DNA from: Pseudomonas sp. Ant30-3 | GTDB lineage: Bacteria > Pseudomonadota > Gammaproteobacteria > Pseudomonadales > Pseudomonadaceae | DNA: 33,890 bases | Direction: 5' to 3' | Assembly (NCBI RefSeq): GCF_000690905.1 | Contig: NZ_JMCL01000015.1 | Coordinates: 1-33,890, forward strand | Shown: in pieces, positions 7,346 to 15,976 of the stretch | Layout: each line of letters opens with the position of its first letter | How positions within the stretch are numbered: position 1 is the stretch's first letter | Made by a program: the position numbers and the translations under genes | The notes under the pieces: generated by a model | The model's database searches: none | Seen by the model: only the letters and a program-made list of their open reading frames with translations | What the model was told of the DNA's origin: nothing

Positions 7346-7373
7346 AAGTTAGGCGATAAATGGAGCCTGTCAA
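7346..7373 (-). promoter_or_regulatory. Candidate promoter of comEA
   Basis: On the minus strand a perfect TTGACA (7373-7368) is followed after 16 bases by TAACTT (7351-7346), in the gap between wbpM and comEA. This would give comEA its own transcription, independent of the O-antigen operon. Confidence 0.4.
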
Positions 7374-7402
7374 AAATGTATATGTTGCCGGATGTGAGAC
7401 AA

Positions 7403-9397
7403 TCATGGTTCTAGGCGGCTTTGCTGGTGAATCCAGTCCACAATTTCTCCATCCGGAGCGTAGCCGCTGACGGTCTCACGCAATAGCTGGCGCACGCGGG
7501 TGTAGTCATCTTGGTCGACTGCAACGAGTAAATCACCCAGCTTTGTCTTGAGAAGATCCCAGGAAATATGATCTTCATTGGCACTCATAATCATTGGGTG
7601 CTCCGTTGCGGCAACGTTGTCGCCGATCAAAAGCTCCTCGTAGAGTTTTTCTCCGGGACGCAGGCCAGTAAACTCGATAGAAATGTCGCCGTGGGGATTT
7701 TTCTCAGAGCGAACACTTAAACCGGACAGATGAATCATTTTCTCGGCTAATTCCGCAATTTTCACCGGTTCGCCCATATCCAAAACGAAGACATCACCAC
7801 CCTGCCCCATAGAGCCCGCTTGAATCACAAGTTGTGCGGCTTCGGGAATCGTCATGAAATAACGGGTTATTTTGGGATGCGTTACTGTCAATGGCCCACC
7901 AGACTTAATCTGCTTATGGAAAAGCGGAATAACTGAACCTGACGACCCCAAAACGTTTCCAAAACGAACCATGGTAAAACGCGTTTTATTAACATGTGAA
8001 ACGTTCGAACTATCGCCGAAAAGCACTGGGGCAAGCTCACGACTAAGCGCCTGCAACGTCAGTTCGGAAAGCCGCTTGGTACTTCCCATTACGTTAGTGG
8101 GCCGTACGGCTTTGTCAGTAGAAATCAACACAAAGTTTGACACGCCTGCAGTCAACGCCGCCTGTGCAGTGTTGAGTGTACCAATAACATTATTCAATAC
8201 GCCTTCGGCGATATTGTGCTCAACCATAGGCACATGCTTGTACGCCGCAGCATGATATACAGTGTCAACACGCCAGGCTTTCATCACGTCCAGCAACTTG
8301 CTTTGATTGCGCACAGATCCAAGAATGGGTAACAAACGGATCGACAGTGACTCACGGGCAATGCGCTGTTCGAGCTCCGATAGGATGGTATATAAGTTGA
8401 ATTCGCTGTGTTCAAATAATAAAAGTTTTGTTGGTTGCAGGGAAAGTATCTGACGGCAGAGTTCCGAACCGATAGAACCGCCCGCCCCTGTAACGAGGAC
8501 GGTTTGGTCCTTGATGCAGTGCTCAAGCAAATTCCCTTGCGCAGGGACCGCATCACGGCCGAGTAAATCGGCGATGTCGACTTCCTGAATATCGTCCACC
8601 TTGACACGACCACTGGCCAGATCCATGAACCCCGGCACGCTACGAACGTGTAACGGAAAGCCCTCGAGAAACCCTAGGATTTCGCGACGTCGACCGCGGT
8701 TAGCCGAAGGAACCGCGAGCAGAATTTCCTGAGCGCCTGTCGAGTCGATCATTTGTTGAATATGTTTGGGCTTGAATACCTGCAGCCCGGAAATGATTCG
8801 ATCAGCGATCCCGCTGTCATCGTCAATAAATGCCACCGGGCGCATTAACCGTCCCATGCGAAGTGCCGCAACCAACTGATTACCAGCGGCGCCCGCTCCA
8901 TAGATCGCTACCTTGGGTAAGCCATCGTCCTTATTAGTGAATGGAACGTGCTGGGCGGCGGCAAACCAATCACCTAAGAAGTATTGACGCATGGCTAGTC
9001 GCAAACCGCCGATCATGACCAGGCTCAGCCACCAATAGTTGAAAATTATTGAACGAGGTACAACGTTAGCGTGATTGCTATACCAGAAGACAATGACTCC
9101 CAAAACTAAAGCAGACAGGCTGACCGCCTTGATAATGGCTATCAGCGCATCATTGCCGAAGTAGCGCATCACCGCTCGGTACATGCCGAAGCGTACGAAC
9201 AACGGAATGGCAACAAGCGGAGCAAAAATAAAGAGCCAACGATGAGTAGTAAACGGATTGACAATCTCGTCAAGACCCAGGCGCACGACAAAGGAGAGCC
9301 AAAGCGACGCCCACACTAATAAGGTGTCAGCAGCGACCTGCATCAGGCGTTTCTGACGCCGCGGCAAACCCAGCAGCCAAGCGCGGATCTGACCCAT
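7403..9397 (-). CDS. wbpM: WbpM, UDP-GlcNAc 4,6-dehydratase (membrane type)
   Basis: Inner-membrane C6 dehydratase that converts UDP-GlcNAc to the 4-keto-6-deoxy intermediate for UDP-QuiNAc/FucNAc. The protein starts MGQIRAWLLGLPRRQKRLMQ, has four membrane helices (to about residue 115), a first Rossmann-like domain (KVAIYGAGAAGNQLV) and a C-terminal SDR domain beginning VLVTGAGGSIGSELCRQI. The catalytic region reads STDKAVRPTNVMGSTKR, with Met in place of the usual Tyr before xxxK, the Ser-Met-Lys triad known for WbpM. The frame is open to a GTG at 9436, but the ATG at 9397 gives 664 residues and the start seen in other Pseudomonas WbpM proteins. It is the last gene of the biosynthetic run, 83 bp after wbpL, and works with WbpL and the WbpV-like reductase. 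Confidence 0.95.
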   Translation of the reverse strand: MGQIRAWLLGLPRRQKRLMQVAADTLLVWASLWLSFVVRLGLDEIVNPFTTHRWLFIFAPLVAIPLFVRFGMYRAVMRYFGNDALIAIIKAVSLSALVLGVIVFWYSNHANVVPRSIIFNYWWLSLVMIGGLRLAMRQYFLGDWFAAAQHVPFTNKDDGLPKVAIYGAGAAGNQLVAALRMGRLMRPVAFIDDDSGIADRIISGLQVFKPKHIQQMIDSTGAQEILLAVPSANRGRRREILGFLEGFPLHVRSVPGFMDLASGRVKVDDIQEVDIADLLGRDAVPAQGNLLEHCIKDQTVLVTGAGGSIGSELCRQILSLQPTKLLLFEHSEFNLYTILSELEQRIARESLSIRLLPILGSVRNQSKLLDVMKAWRVDTVYHAAAYKHVPMVEHNIAEGVLNNVIGTLNTAQAALTAGVSNFVLISTDKAVRPTNVMGSTKRLSELTLQALSRELAPVLFGDSSNVSHVNKTRFTMVRFGNVLGSSGSVIPLFHKQIKSGGPLTVTHPKITRYFMTIPEAAQLVIQAGSMGQGGDVFVLDMGEPVKIAELAEKMIHLSGLSVRSEKNPHGDISIEFTGLRPGEKLYEELLIGDNVAATEHPMIMSANEDHISWDLLKTKLGDLLVAVDQDDYTRVRQLLRETVSGYAPDGEIVDWIHQQSRLEP

Positions 9398-9480
9398 GAA
9401 TCCATCTATCACTTCGTTCTTATCCACTGAATTCACGTGAGAGCTTTTCCGAATAATCCAACCTTAGAGAATTCCTGTCC

Positions 9481-10500
9481 TTAGACAGATTTTTCGAGCG
9501 AACCTGCTTTGAATTTCAAAGCGAGGAAGGCTAAAGGTACATAGGCTATTACTAATCCAGTCGCACCGTCTAGTTGAAGCAACGTAACGCAGAGTGAAAT
9601 TGGAAGTAACCAAAGCAAATTGATGAGCGAGACAGCGACTGTCACAGGCAAATGCTTGCCAAATTGGCGTGATGCATACTGGTAACCATGACTTCGGTGC
9701 GCCTCGTAAACCTTATCACCTCTGATGAGGCGCCTGATGAGGGTAAACGTAGCATCTACAACAAAGACACCCAACATAATTAGCCAAGCGAAGAAAAATT
9801 CGCTACCAACCCAAGCTGCCTGAACAGACAGAGCGCCCAGAATTATGCCGAGAAATCCGCTCCCTGCATCCCCCATGAAAATACGTGCGGGGGGGAAATT
9901 CCAGTAGAGGAATCCGGCAACAGTCATCGTCAACATTAGTGGTGCCCACATCAGAGCATCTTGACCTGTGAGGTAGTAGCTTAACGCCAATCCAATGCAC
10001 GCACATATGGCTTCAAGGCTGGCAAGACCGTCGATGCCATCCATGAAGTTGTAAAGGTTCAGCATCCATACGAGGTAAACTGCCGCTAACGCAGTTCCAA
10101 GCCAACCCAGATCGATGGAAAATCCAAATAAAATTAGCGCAGGTAAGCCGCCCAACCAAAACAAAACCCAAACTGCTGCTAGGAAATGTCCTAATAGGCG
10201 CCATCTTGCGGCGATGTGGCCGTGGTCGTCCATAAAACCGATCACCGCGATCAAAAATCCAGAACCGATCAACGCGACGGCCTGCGCGGCGGGTTGCAGT
10301 CCTAAAATGGCCAAAAACACCAAGGAAAGCAGAAATGACAACACAATCGCAACGCCACCGCCACGCGGCGTGGGAACCGAGTGAGAGCTTCGGGCATTGG
10401 GGATATCGATAATGCTTCGATTTAAAGCGTACCGACGCAAAACAGCGGTCAACAATAATGACAGCAGCATGGCGACTGGCAGCATATACCAATATTTCAT
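9481..10500 (-). CDS. wbpL: WbpL, undecaprenyl-phosphate N-acetyl-6-deoxyhexosamine-1-phosphate transferase
   Basis: A 339-residue polyprenyl-phosphate sugar-1-phosphate transferase of the MraY/WecA/WbpL family that starts the O-unit on undecaprenyl phosphate. About ten membrane helices alternate with the family's cytosolic motifs: PTPRGGGVAIV, DDHGHIAARWRLL, YNFMDGIDGLASLE, FMGDAGSGFLG and AHRSHGYQYA. In P. aeruginosa WbpL uses a UDP-linked FucNAc-type sugar, which the neighbouring WbpM and WbpV-like enzymes would provide here. The start codon overlaps the stop of the preceding reductase gene by one base (TAATG), indicating coupled translation. Confidence 0.93.
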   Translation of the reverse strand: MKYWYMLPVAMLLSLLLTAVLRRYALNRSIIDIPNARSSHSVPTPRGGGVAIVLSFLLSLVFLAILGLQPAAQAVALIGSGFLIAVIGFMDDHGHIAARWRLLGHFLAAVWVLFWLGGLPALILFGFSIDLGWLGTALAAVYLVWMLNLYNFMDGIDGLASLEAICACIGLALSYYLTGQDALMWAPLMLTMTVAGFLYWNFPPARIFMGDAGSGFLGIILGALSVQAAWVGSEFFFAWLIMLGVFVVDATFTLIRRLIRGDKVYEAHRSHGYQYASRQFGKHLPVTVAVSLINLLWLLPISLCVTLLQLDGATGLVIAYVPLAFLALKFKAGSLEKSV

Positions 10501-11462
10501 TAACTTTGCTCACTAATAAAATGTTCGGCGGTTAAGCTTAGCGCTTGATCCAATGTGAGCACAGGATGCCAACCGAGCTGTATTCGGGCCTTTGTGATAT
10601 CGACCTGCAATGAACCGCAAAGTCTTTGCGACAATGCATTCTTGCCCAACAATGCAGCGCCGGCAGCGAGCAGCCAAGCGGGAACTGGCACCAACCGAGA
10701 CGGCCTGTTCAGAGCATCAGCAAGCTTTACCAGTAATTGCGTGGTAGACACGTCTTCGCCATCACTGACCAGAAATGTTTGGTTGGCAGCAGCAGGATGA
10801 TTTAAACAAGTCGTAAGCAGATCTACAAGGTTATCAAGTGCGACCAGGCTACGCTGATTACGTATAGCACCAAATGGTAAAGGTATACCCATACGCACAA
10901 ATTTCATCATGCTCTTAAAATTGGCCTTAACACCTGGGCCGTAGATTAGAACAGGTCGAATAATAACGACCTCCATGCCGGTTTCGGCTGCTACCAATCG
11001 AAGTCCCTCTTCCGCCTCCAATTTTGAGATACCATAGAAATCTACAGGTTTGGGAATATCGGTTTCCCGAAAAGGTCTATCAGGAATGGTGCATTCGCCA
11101 TTTACTTTCACTGAACTAACGAAAATAAACCTCTTGGCACCGGCGATCGCTGCACTTCGTGCCAAATTCAAAGTATGCCCAACGTTGACCGCTCGAAAAG
11201 CCGCAAGTGGGTCGACCTCAGTGTCGTTCATAACATGCACACGGGATGCTAGATGAATGACAACATGAACGTCCGTCAGCGACTCGTGCTCGGCATCAAT
11301 TTGATCGAAATCGGCAAGCCGGTGATAGCAGACACGTTCATGCATCTGCGGCGGAGTACCGCGGACTAGTGCCCTTACCTGAAACTCAACATTTTCAATA
11401 AGCTTCTCAACAAGTCGGCTGCCCACAAACCCACTACTACCGGTAACCAATATATTCGTCAT
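10500..11462 (-). CDS. WbpV/WbpK-like NAD-dependent 4-reductase or epimerase
   Basis: An extended short-chain dehydrogenase of 320 residues: nucleotide site NILVTGSSGFVGSRLV, the conserved HLASRVHVMND, serine region FVSSVKVNGE, active-site YGISK, and IIRPVLIYGPGVKANF. This is the pattern of WbpV/WbpK-type enzymes that reduce the 4-keto product of WbpM to UDP-QuiNAc or UDP-FucNAc. Which epimer is made cannot be told from motifs. An upstream start at 11495 is possible, but ATG 11462 has GAGG/AAAGAG before it and overlaps the preceding stop as ATGA, so it is preferred. It sits between two glycosyltransferase genes and wbpL in the O-antigen operon. Confidence 0.85.
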   Translation of the reverse strand: MTNILVTGSSGFVGSRLVEKLIENVEFQVRALVRGTPPQMHERVCYHRLADFDQIDAEHESLTDVHVVIHLASRVHVMNDTEVDPLAAFRAVNVGHTLNLARSAAIAGAKRFIFVSSVKVNGECTIPDRPFRETDIPKPVDFYGISKLEAEEGLRLVAAETGMEVVIIRPVLIYGPGVKANFKSMMKFVRMGIPLPFGAIRNQRSLVALDNLVDLLTTCLNHPAAANQTFLVSDGEDVSTTQLLVKLADALNRPSRLVPVPAWLLAAGAALLGKNALSQRLCGSLQVDITKARIQLGWHPVLTLDQALSLTAEHFISEQS

Positions 11463-12370
11463 CTCTTTCGCCTCAAAATTACAAGGGTAAGGCATAGCCC
11501 AGAGAAGACAAATTTATCGCGCAAGCGTCTGCGGCACTTGTAACCTGACAACGCCAACCGAGCTAAGTCAATACCGCGTAATTTAATCCAACTCTGAACG
11601 AAGGGCGTACCTTCAGTACCGACCAATCGTGATATAAGTGAAGCCTGACTTAGCCACCAGCCTTCAAATACTTTCGAAAGCCGTGCTCGGAATGCTTTCA
11701 AGCCACTGTTGACCCCGACCTGATTATTTGAATGCTGCCGGTAACGCATGTAAGAATTATTGTCTATTATCCACTTGTAATCACGAGCGCGACTGAAAGC
11801 ATAACAATACCAATCATGAAGTGTAACACTCTGTACGCAAGAGAAATTAGTGGATATATGCCGCTGTAAATCAACAAACAATTTTTTCGAGAAAACATAA
11901 GTACATCCGGGACCAGCGGCTTCGAACAGATGATCGTATTCAACTTGAGGCTGGGATTTTATGATTAAACGTTCATTCCCATTTGGCCAAAAAGCAGTAA
12001 CATTACTTGAATAGCCATCGGACCGCGTTTCGGACATCACGCCGGTTGCCTGTATCAGTTTATTAGACAACCAAATATCATCCTGATCAGCGAAGGAAAA
12101 ATACTCAAAATCGTCTATTGGCGCTTCCTTGACCAGGCGAAAAAAATTACGAGCAGCTCCACCAAATTTCTCGCCATGGGTAAGATAGCTTACGCGAGAA
12201 TCTGACTTGGCCAGATTAGTCACCCATTGCTCCGTCCCGTCACTGGATGCATCAACGCTTATCAAAAGAGTGATCGATACGCCCTCCTGACTGAGTATGG
12301 ACGCTACTTGCTCGGAAATCCATTCCAGGCCGTTGTACGCAGCCAGCATAACTAAAAAACGGGGTTGCAT
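11459..12370 (-). CDS. GT2 glycosyltransferase, probable rhamnosyltransferase class
   Basis: A 303-residue family 2 glycosyltransferase of the O-antigen type. It begins FLVMLAAYNGLEWISEQV, with SVDASSDGTEQWV in the nucleotide loop, FSFADQDDIWL as the metal-binding DxD-like motif, and VTLHDWYCY downstream. This pattern resembles rhamnosyltransferases and related enzymes that build O-units on the cytosolic face. The frame extends to 12394, but GAGGGA lies 8 nt before the ATG at 12370, fixing the start. The end overlaps the reductase gene by 4 nt. Given dTDP-L-rhamnose synthesis in the same operon, a rhamnose donor is a reasonable guess only. Confidence 0.85.
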   Translation of the reverse strand: MQPRFLVMLAAYNGLEWISEQVASILSQEGVSITLLISVDASSDGTEQWVTNLAKSDSRVSYLTHGEKFGGAARNFFRLVKEAPIDDFEYFSFADQDDIWLSNKLIQATGVMSETRSDGYSSNVTAFWPNGNERLIIKSQPQVEYDHLFEAAGPGCTYVFSKKLFVDLQRHISTNFSCVQSVTLHDWYCYAFSRARDYKWIIDNNSYMRYRQHSNNQVGVNSGLKAFRARLSKVFEGWWLSQASLISRLVGTEGTPFVQSWIKLRGIDLARLALSGYKCRRRLRDKFVFSGLCLTLVILRRKR

Positions 12371-12442
12371 GAATATGTCCCTCTTCAAACGCAAATCTTA
12401 TAAAGACTAGCAAATTACTCCAATATCGTAGATTAACTCTTT

Positions 12443-13348
12443 TTAATGGGCAGAACCTAAGCTCTTGCGTAAGCCGTGACGAATGCCCCGGACCATCATC
12501 TTCAAAGAATCAGTTTTATTTGTATCAATCAGTAAATTAACAAAAAACCGTAAAGCTAAAGCAATAGACAATCTTTTTTTCCAGCAATTCGGGGTATGCG
12601 CCATGCGGCAGACTGCGACCGTATTTCTAAAGAAAAAATATCGACGAACAGGTGAATATCTAAAAAAACTAAGACCAAAAATCTTAACCGGAGGGGCATC
12701 CGACAACGCATGGCCCATTTCAACGTTCAGACACCCGTAAAGTCTATAACCGCGTTCTCGAGCGCGAAAGCACCACTCAGTGTCTGTGAAGTCTACAAAC
12801 ATGCTTTCATCATATTTAACACCGTCCTGCCAAGCTTGCGTATCGACGAACATACCAGATGTAATAAGAGCGTCTGCCCTTACTAAACCGAATTCGTCAT
12901 CTGATGCAAATACGGGCTTGATCACGCCATCGACAGACTGATAGAAAGGAAAGTTGACCTTCTTTCCGTCTCTCCGATCGTAAAAAGTAGGACTAACAGC
13001 AATACACTTATCATCACGGGATTTAGCATGCACCATGGCTGAAGCCAGCTTTTCAATAAGATCAGGTTCAGCATGACTATCTTGATCAAAGGTCACCATA
13101 TACGGTATACCATTGTCCACCGCCAGCTGAAATCCAGCGTTCAAAGCTTTGCCTAAACCCTCGTTACCTTGCAAGGAAAGATATTTTACACATCCTTTGA
13201 CCTCAGGATGGCCTTGCAGGAAAGACTCGGCCCCGCCATTGTCTACTAAAATTAGTAATTCAACTTGGCTAGATAGTGAGATCAAAAGATCATCAAGAAC
13301 CTTGATATCTGGATTATAGCCCACAACCACAGCAGCAATAGAGCTCAA
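12443..13348 (-). CDS. GT2 glycosyltransferase, rhamnosyltransferase-like
   Basis: A family 2 glycosyltransferase of about 301 residues: IAAVVVGYNPDIKVLDDLL at the N-terminus, LLILVDNGGAE, NEGLGKALNAGFQ, YMVTFDQDSHAEPDLIEKL with the DxD motif, and DTEWCFRARERGY. The GYNPD and FDQDS pattern is that of dTDP-rhamnosyl transferases of O-antigen clusters. There is no ATG at the start. The frame is open to a TTG at 13378 inside wzy, but the TTG at 13348, two bases after the wzy stop and 6 nt after GGAG, is the better start and implies coupling to wzy. It may add one of the L-rhamnose residues. Confidence 0.82.
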   Translation of the reverse strand: MSSIAAVVVGYNPDIKVLDDLLISLSSQVELLILVDNGGAESFLQGHPEVKGCVKYLSLQGNEGLGKALNAGFQLAVDNGIPYMVTFDQDSHAEPDLIEKLASAMVHAKSRDDKCIAVSPTFYDRRDGKKVNFPFYQSVDGVIKPVFASDDEFGLVRADALITSGMFVDTQAWQDGVKYDESMFVDFTDTEWCFRARERGYRLYGCLNVEMGHALSDAPPVKIFGLSFFRYSPVRRYFFFRNTVAVCRMAHTPNCWKKRLSIALALRFFVNLLIDTNKTDSLKMMVRGIRHGLRKSLGSAH

Positions 13349-13349
13349 T

Positions 13350-14537
13350 TTATTCTCCAATTGATTGTACCTTCGCAACCGGAGACTTCTGCCCCCTCAT
13401 TACTATAGACCAATACCACAACACCACAAGAAATCCGAATGAGTTGAATAGCACTGGATTACTCATAGACATTATAATGTATAACAACATTATCAACCTA
13501 CTCGACACTGAAAGTGAGTCTAGTGGTATATTTCGAATAGGAAAAAACAGGGTCCCGAGCAATACAGCAGAGAGTGGCAGCCCAAAAAAACGAATAGTAT
13601 CCATCCATGTTATTTCGGTTTGCGAAACAACTGCGCCATATCCTTCAGTAAAAAAATAAGCGCCAAGGCCTTTTCCAAATATCAGCATATCCCAATCGAT
13701 GACATAGAAAAAAGAAATTAGATGACCAATTTTAATACTATTGGACTGTTCGCCGCTGCTAAACATACTAGTCTCGCTAGCAATATAAGCTATGGCAATC
13801 GCCAATGCGGGGGTTGCAGAAATGATCAGCAGGAGGCGGGCCGACCAGCTTTTATGGGAAAAATACAGTACCGACAATGCAACAAGAGCCATCACCATGA
13901 GGGCACGAGATGCGGAGCAAACTATGGCAGTCAAAATCACAATTACAAAAAAAAGCGAACTGAATTTTTTTAGTTTTAAGAAATCTATAAAAAACAGGGA
14001 AAGTGGAACTAGTAAAAAAGGCGAAGAACGGTGGTGAAGCATAAACATCTGCAAACCACCAAAATTCCGTACGCCATAATAACCCAGCTCATTAACGTTA
14101 TAGTAATTGAGCAGTTCTGCCCCTAGAGACGAACCTGGAATCAACATTAACAAAAACGAAAGTCCACACATCAAAAGCGCAAAAATAGCGCCCGTAATCT
14201 TGACTGCTCGGGACATGTCAACATTAAAGCCATTAATGAAATAGATTAGCAGCAGCGCAGATGAACCAAAAACAATTTGTTTCCCTAAATCCACATCTGC
14301 ACCGTTAAAAACTCCTAGAAAAAAACCATATATAAATATCAACATTATTAAAAACGGCGCAAAAGTAACTGCCGGTCTGACAAAGAACAATGTGATCGAA
14401 ACTAGAAAGAGCGGAACAAAGATAAGCTTATTAAGAATAAATACAGGCACGAGTACGGTCGACAAACAATAAAGCACAATAAAAAATGTTGCAGCTGTAT
14501 TATTTTTAATTTTTTGATCACTCGCACCCATCATCAT
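13350..14537 (-). CDS. wzy: Wzy, O-antigen polymerase
   Basis: A 395-residue, very hydrophobic and AT-rich gene product with about ten to twelve membrane segments and one larger periplasmic loop (about residues 255-315). It has no soluble enzyme motif. Position between wzx, glycosyltransferases and wbpL in an otherwise complete Wzx/Wzy-type cluster leaves polymerase as the missing function, and the size and topology fit Wzy. It would join O-units in the periplasm under control of Wzz. It starts ATGATGATG with AAGG upstream and overlaps the preceding stop by 4 nt. Wzy proteins share little sequence, so the call rests on topology and context. Confidence 0.75.
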   Translation of the reverse strand: MMMGASDQKIKNNTAATFFIVLYCLSTVLVPVFILNKLIFVPLFLVSITLFFVRPAVTFAPFLIMLIFIYGFFLGVFNGADVDLGKQIVFGSSALLLIYFINGFNVDMSRAVKITGAIFALLMCGLSFLLMLIPGSSLGAELLNYYNVNELGYYGVRNFGGLQMFMLHHRSSPFLLVPLSLFFIDFLKLKKFSSLFFVIVILTAIVCSASRALMVMALVALSVLYFSHKSWSARLLLIISATPALAIAIAYIASETSMFSSGEQSNSIKIGHLISFFYVIDWDMLIFGKGLGAYFFTEGYGAVVSQTEITWMDTIRFFGLPLSAVLLGTLFFPIRNIPLDSLSVSSRLIMLLYIIMSMSNPVLFNSFGFLVVLWYWSIVMRGQKSPVAKVQSIGE

Positions 14538-15976
14538 GCTGCCTTCTTCTCGAACTTACATAAAGAGACGACCAATTTAACGAGTAACTTGATTTGTTTT
14601 CGTAATGTCAAACTTCTGAATAAGCTTACCGCGTATCCACCACCCAGCCCGTAGAGAGAACAAAACGTATTCACAGACACATCAGCATTAAGTCGGAGCG
14701 AGTCTTTCTTAAAAAAAGCTACATCGCCAGTCCATGCATTTGAACTATCCAACATATTTTCACAGATCACACCATTTGAGATGCAGGCCAAGTATCGGTG
14801 CTTAACATTTTCGACACCATTAACTGATATTATCTCAGCCAAAATAGAGTCGGAATGTTTGTAATCGCTGATACTTTCCAATACTTCATCAACACTAATT
14901 CGCTTAAGTTTATCCGCCGGTGAATACCCTTGGATAGGCGACACCAAACCAACACAGCGTCGTCCTCCTAGATATTGCTCGGCAAAAGCAGTACCTCCAG
15001 GGATAGGATGACTGTCGACATAAAAATCGGCTTTGGCTACTGCATTATTGTACTCATCAAATTCAAGATGCGAGCGAATGTCCAGCCGTCTGCCGTACTT
15101 TAATTTAAGCGCCCAAAACCAAAATGAGCTTTTTAGATTACTACCTATGATAAGAAACTTGGACGAATTATAAACTTCAAGAATACGAGAAACGAGCTCG
15201 AAAATATCTGAACCTTTGTTCGGCTTGTATTTCACATCCGACCCAGCAGAAACGAAAAGCAACTGCTGATCTTCACTCGGCTTAAAATCAAGATTGCTAG
15301 GAGCAATGCTAAAGTGCACCGGAATGCCCAAAAATGTTTTTTTGCCAAGAATAGTTTTCTTCGAATCTAAACGCTTACCATAGCTACTCAGTTCGAAATA
15401 ATAATCAGCAACCATGGAACCATATGTAAAAACATGATCTGCATGATTAACAAAAAATATATTTTTATTATACAAACGTTTCACTACACCGCACGCAGCG
15501 ACTGCATATATATCGTCAGGATGTATGTGCAATATTATTTTTTCATATAAACGAAACATGTTCACCAACTCGATTACAATATCAATTGGGCGAACAGATG
15601 CCACTTTTAATACTTTGGAAAAAAAATTTGAAACGCGCAGCTCTGCTCGCATTGAGGCTTGTCGAGAAATGATGAGATCTACAGACTCTTCATGCATCCC
15701 AGCTAATTTTTCCATAAGACGAGTGTGCCCGCCCGTTAGCAAAGGCTCGCTGATTACATGAACGACGGACGTGACGTGATCACCGCATGCAGCAGGTTGA
15801 TTTTCGAAGAAATTTAGACACTGATTAATTAAATGATTTTCGATAGTTGGAGCATCATAAATTCCAATATCAGCAAACCATAATAGGTTCCCATACTGTC
15901 GAGCAATTTCCAACGCCTGATTTACATCAGTCTCCGATAAGATCCTACATTCGAGATCAGAAATTAATTTGTTCAC
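14534..15976 (-). CDS. GT-B type glycosyltransferase with N-terminal extension
   Basis: A 480-residue soluble protein, AT-rich. Residues 1-65 form an extra N-terminal part; a GT-B N-lobe begins around VTSVVHVISEPLLTGGHTRL, and the C-lobe shows LLFVSAGSDVKYKPNKGSDIF, FLIIGSNLK and YVDSHPIPGGTAFAEQYLGG, the last resembling the donor-binding Glu region of retaining GT-B enzymes. A long C-terminal piece (about 390-480) has no recognised motif. It lies between wzx and wzy with 4-nt overlaps on both sides, so it is very likely one of the O-unit transferases. I do not recognise its closest family, and donor and linkage are unknown. Confidence 0.7.
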   Translation of the reverse strand: MNKLISDLECRILSETDVNQALEIARQYGNLLWFADIGIYDAPTIENHLINQCLNFFENQPAACGDHVTSVVHVISEPLLTGGHTRLMEKLAGMHEESVDLIISRQASMRAELRVSNFFSKVLKVASVRPIDIVIELVNMFRLYEKIILHIHPDDIYAVAACGVVKRLYNKNIFFVNHADHVFTYGSMVADYYFELSSYGKRLDSKKTILGKKTFLGIPVHFSIAPSNLDFKPSEDQQLLFVSAGSDVKYKPNKGSDIFELVSRILEVYNSSKFLIIGSNLKSSFWFWALKLKYGRRLDIRSHLEFDEYNNAVAKADFYVDSHPIPGGTAFAEQYLGGRRCVGLVSPIQGYSPADKLKRISVDEVLESISDYKHSDSILAEIISVNGVENVKHRYLACISNGVICENMLDSSNAWTGDVAFFKKDSLRLNADVSVNTFCSLYGLGGGYAVSLFRSLTLRKQIKLLVKLVVSLCKFEKKAA

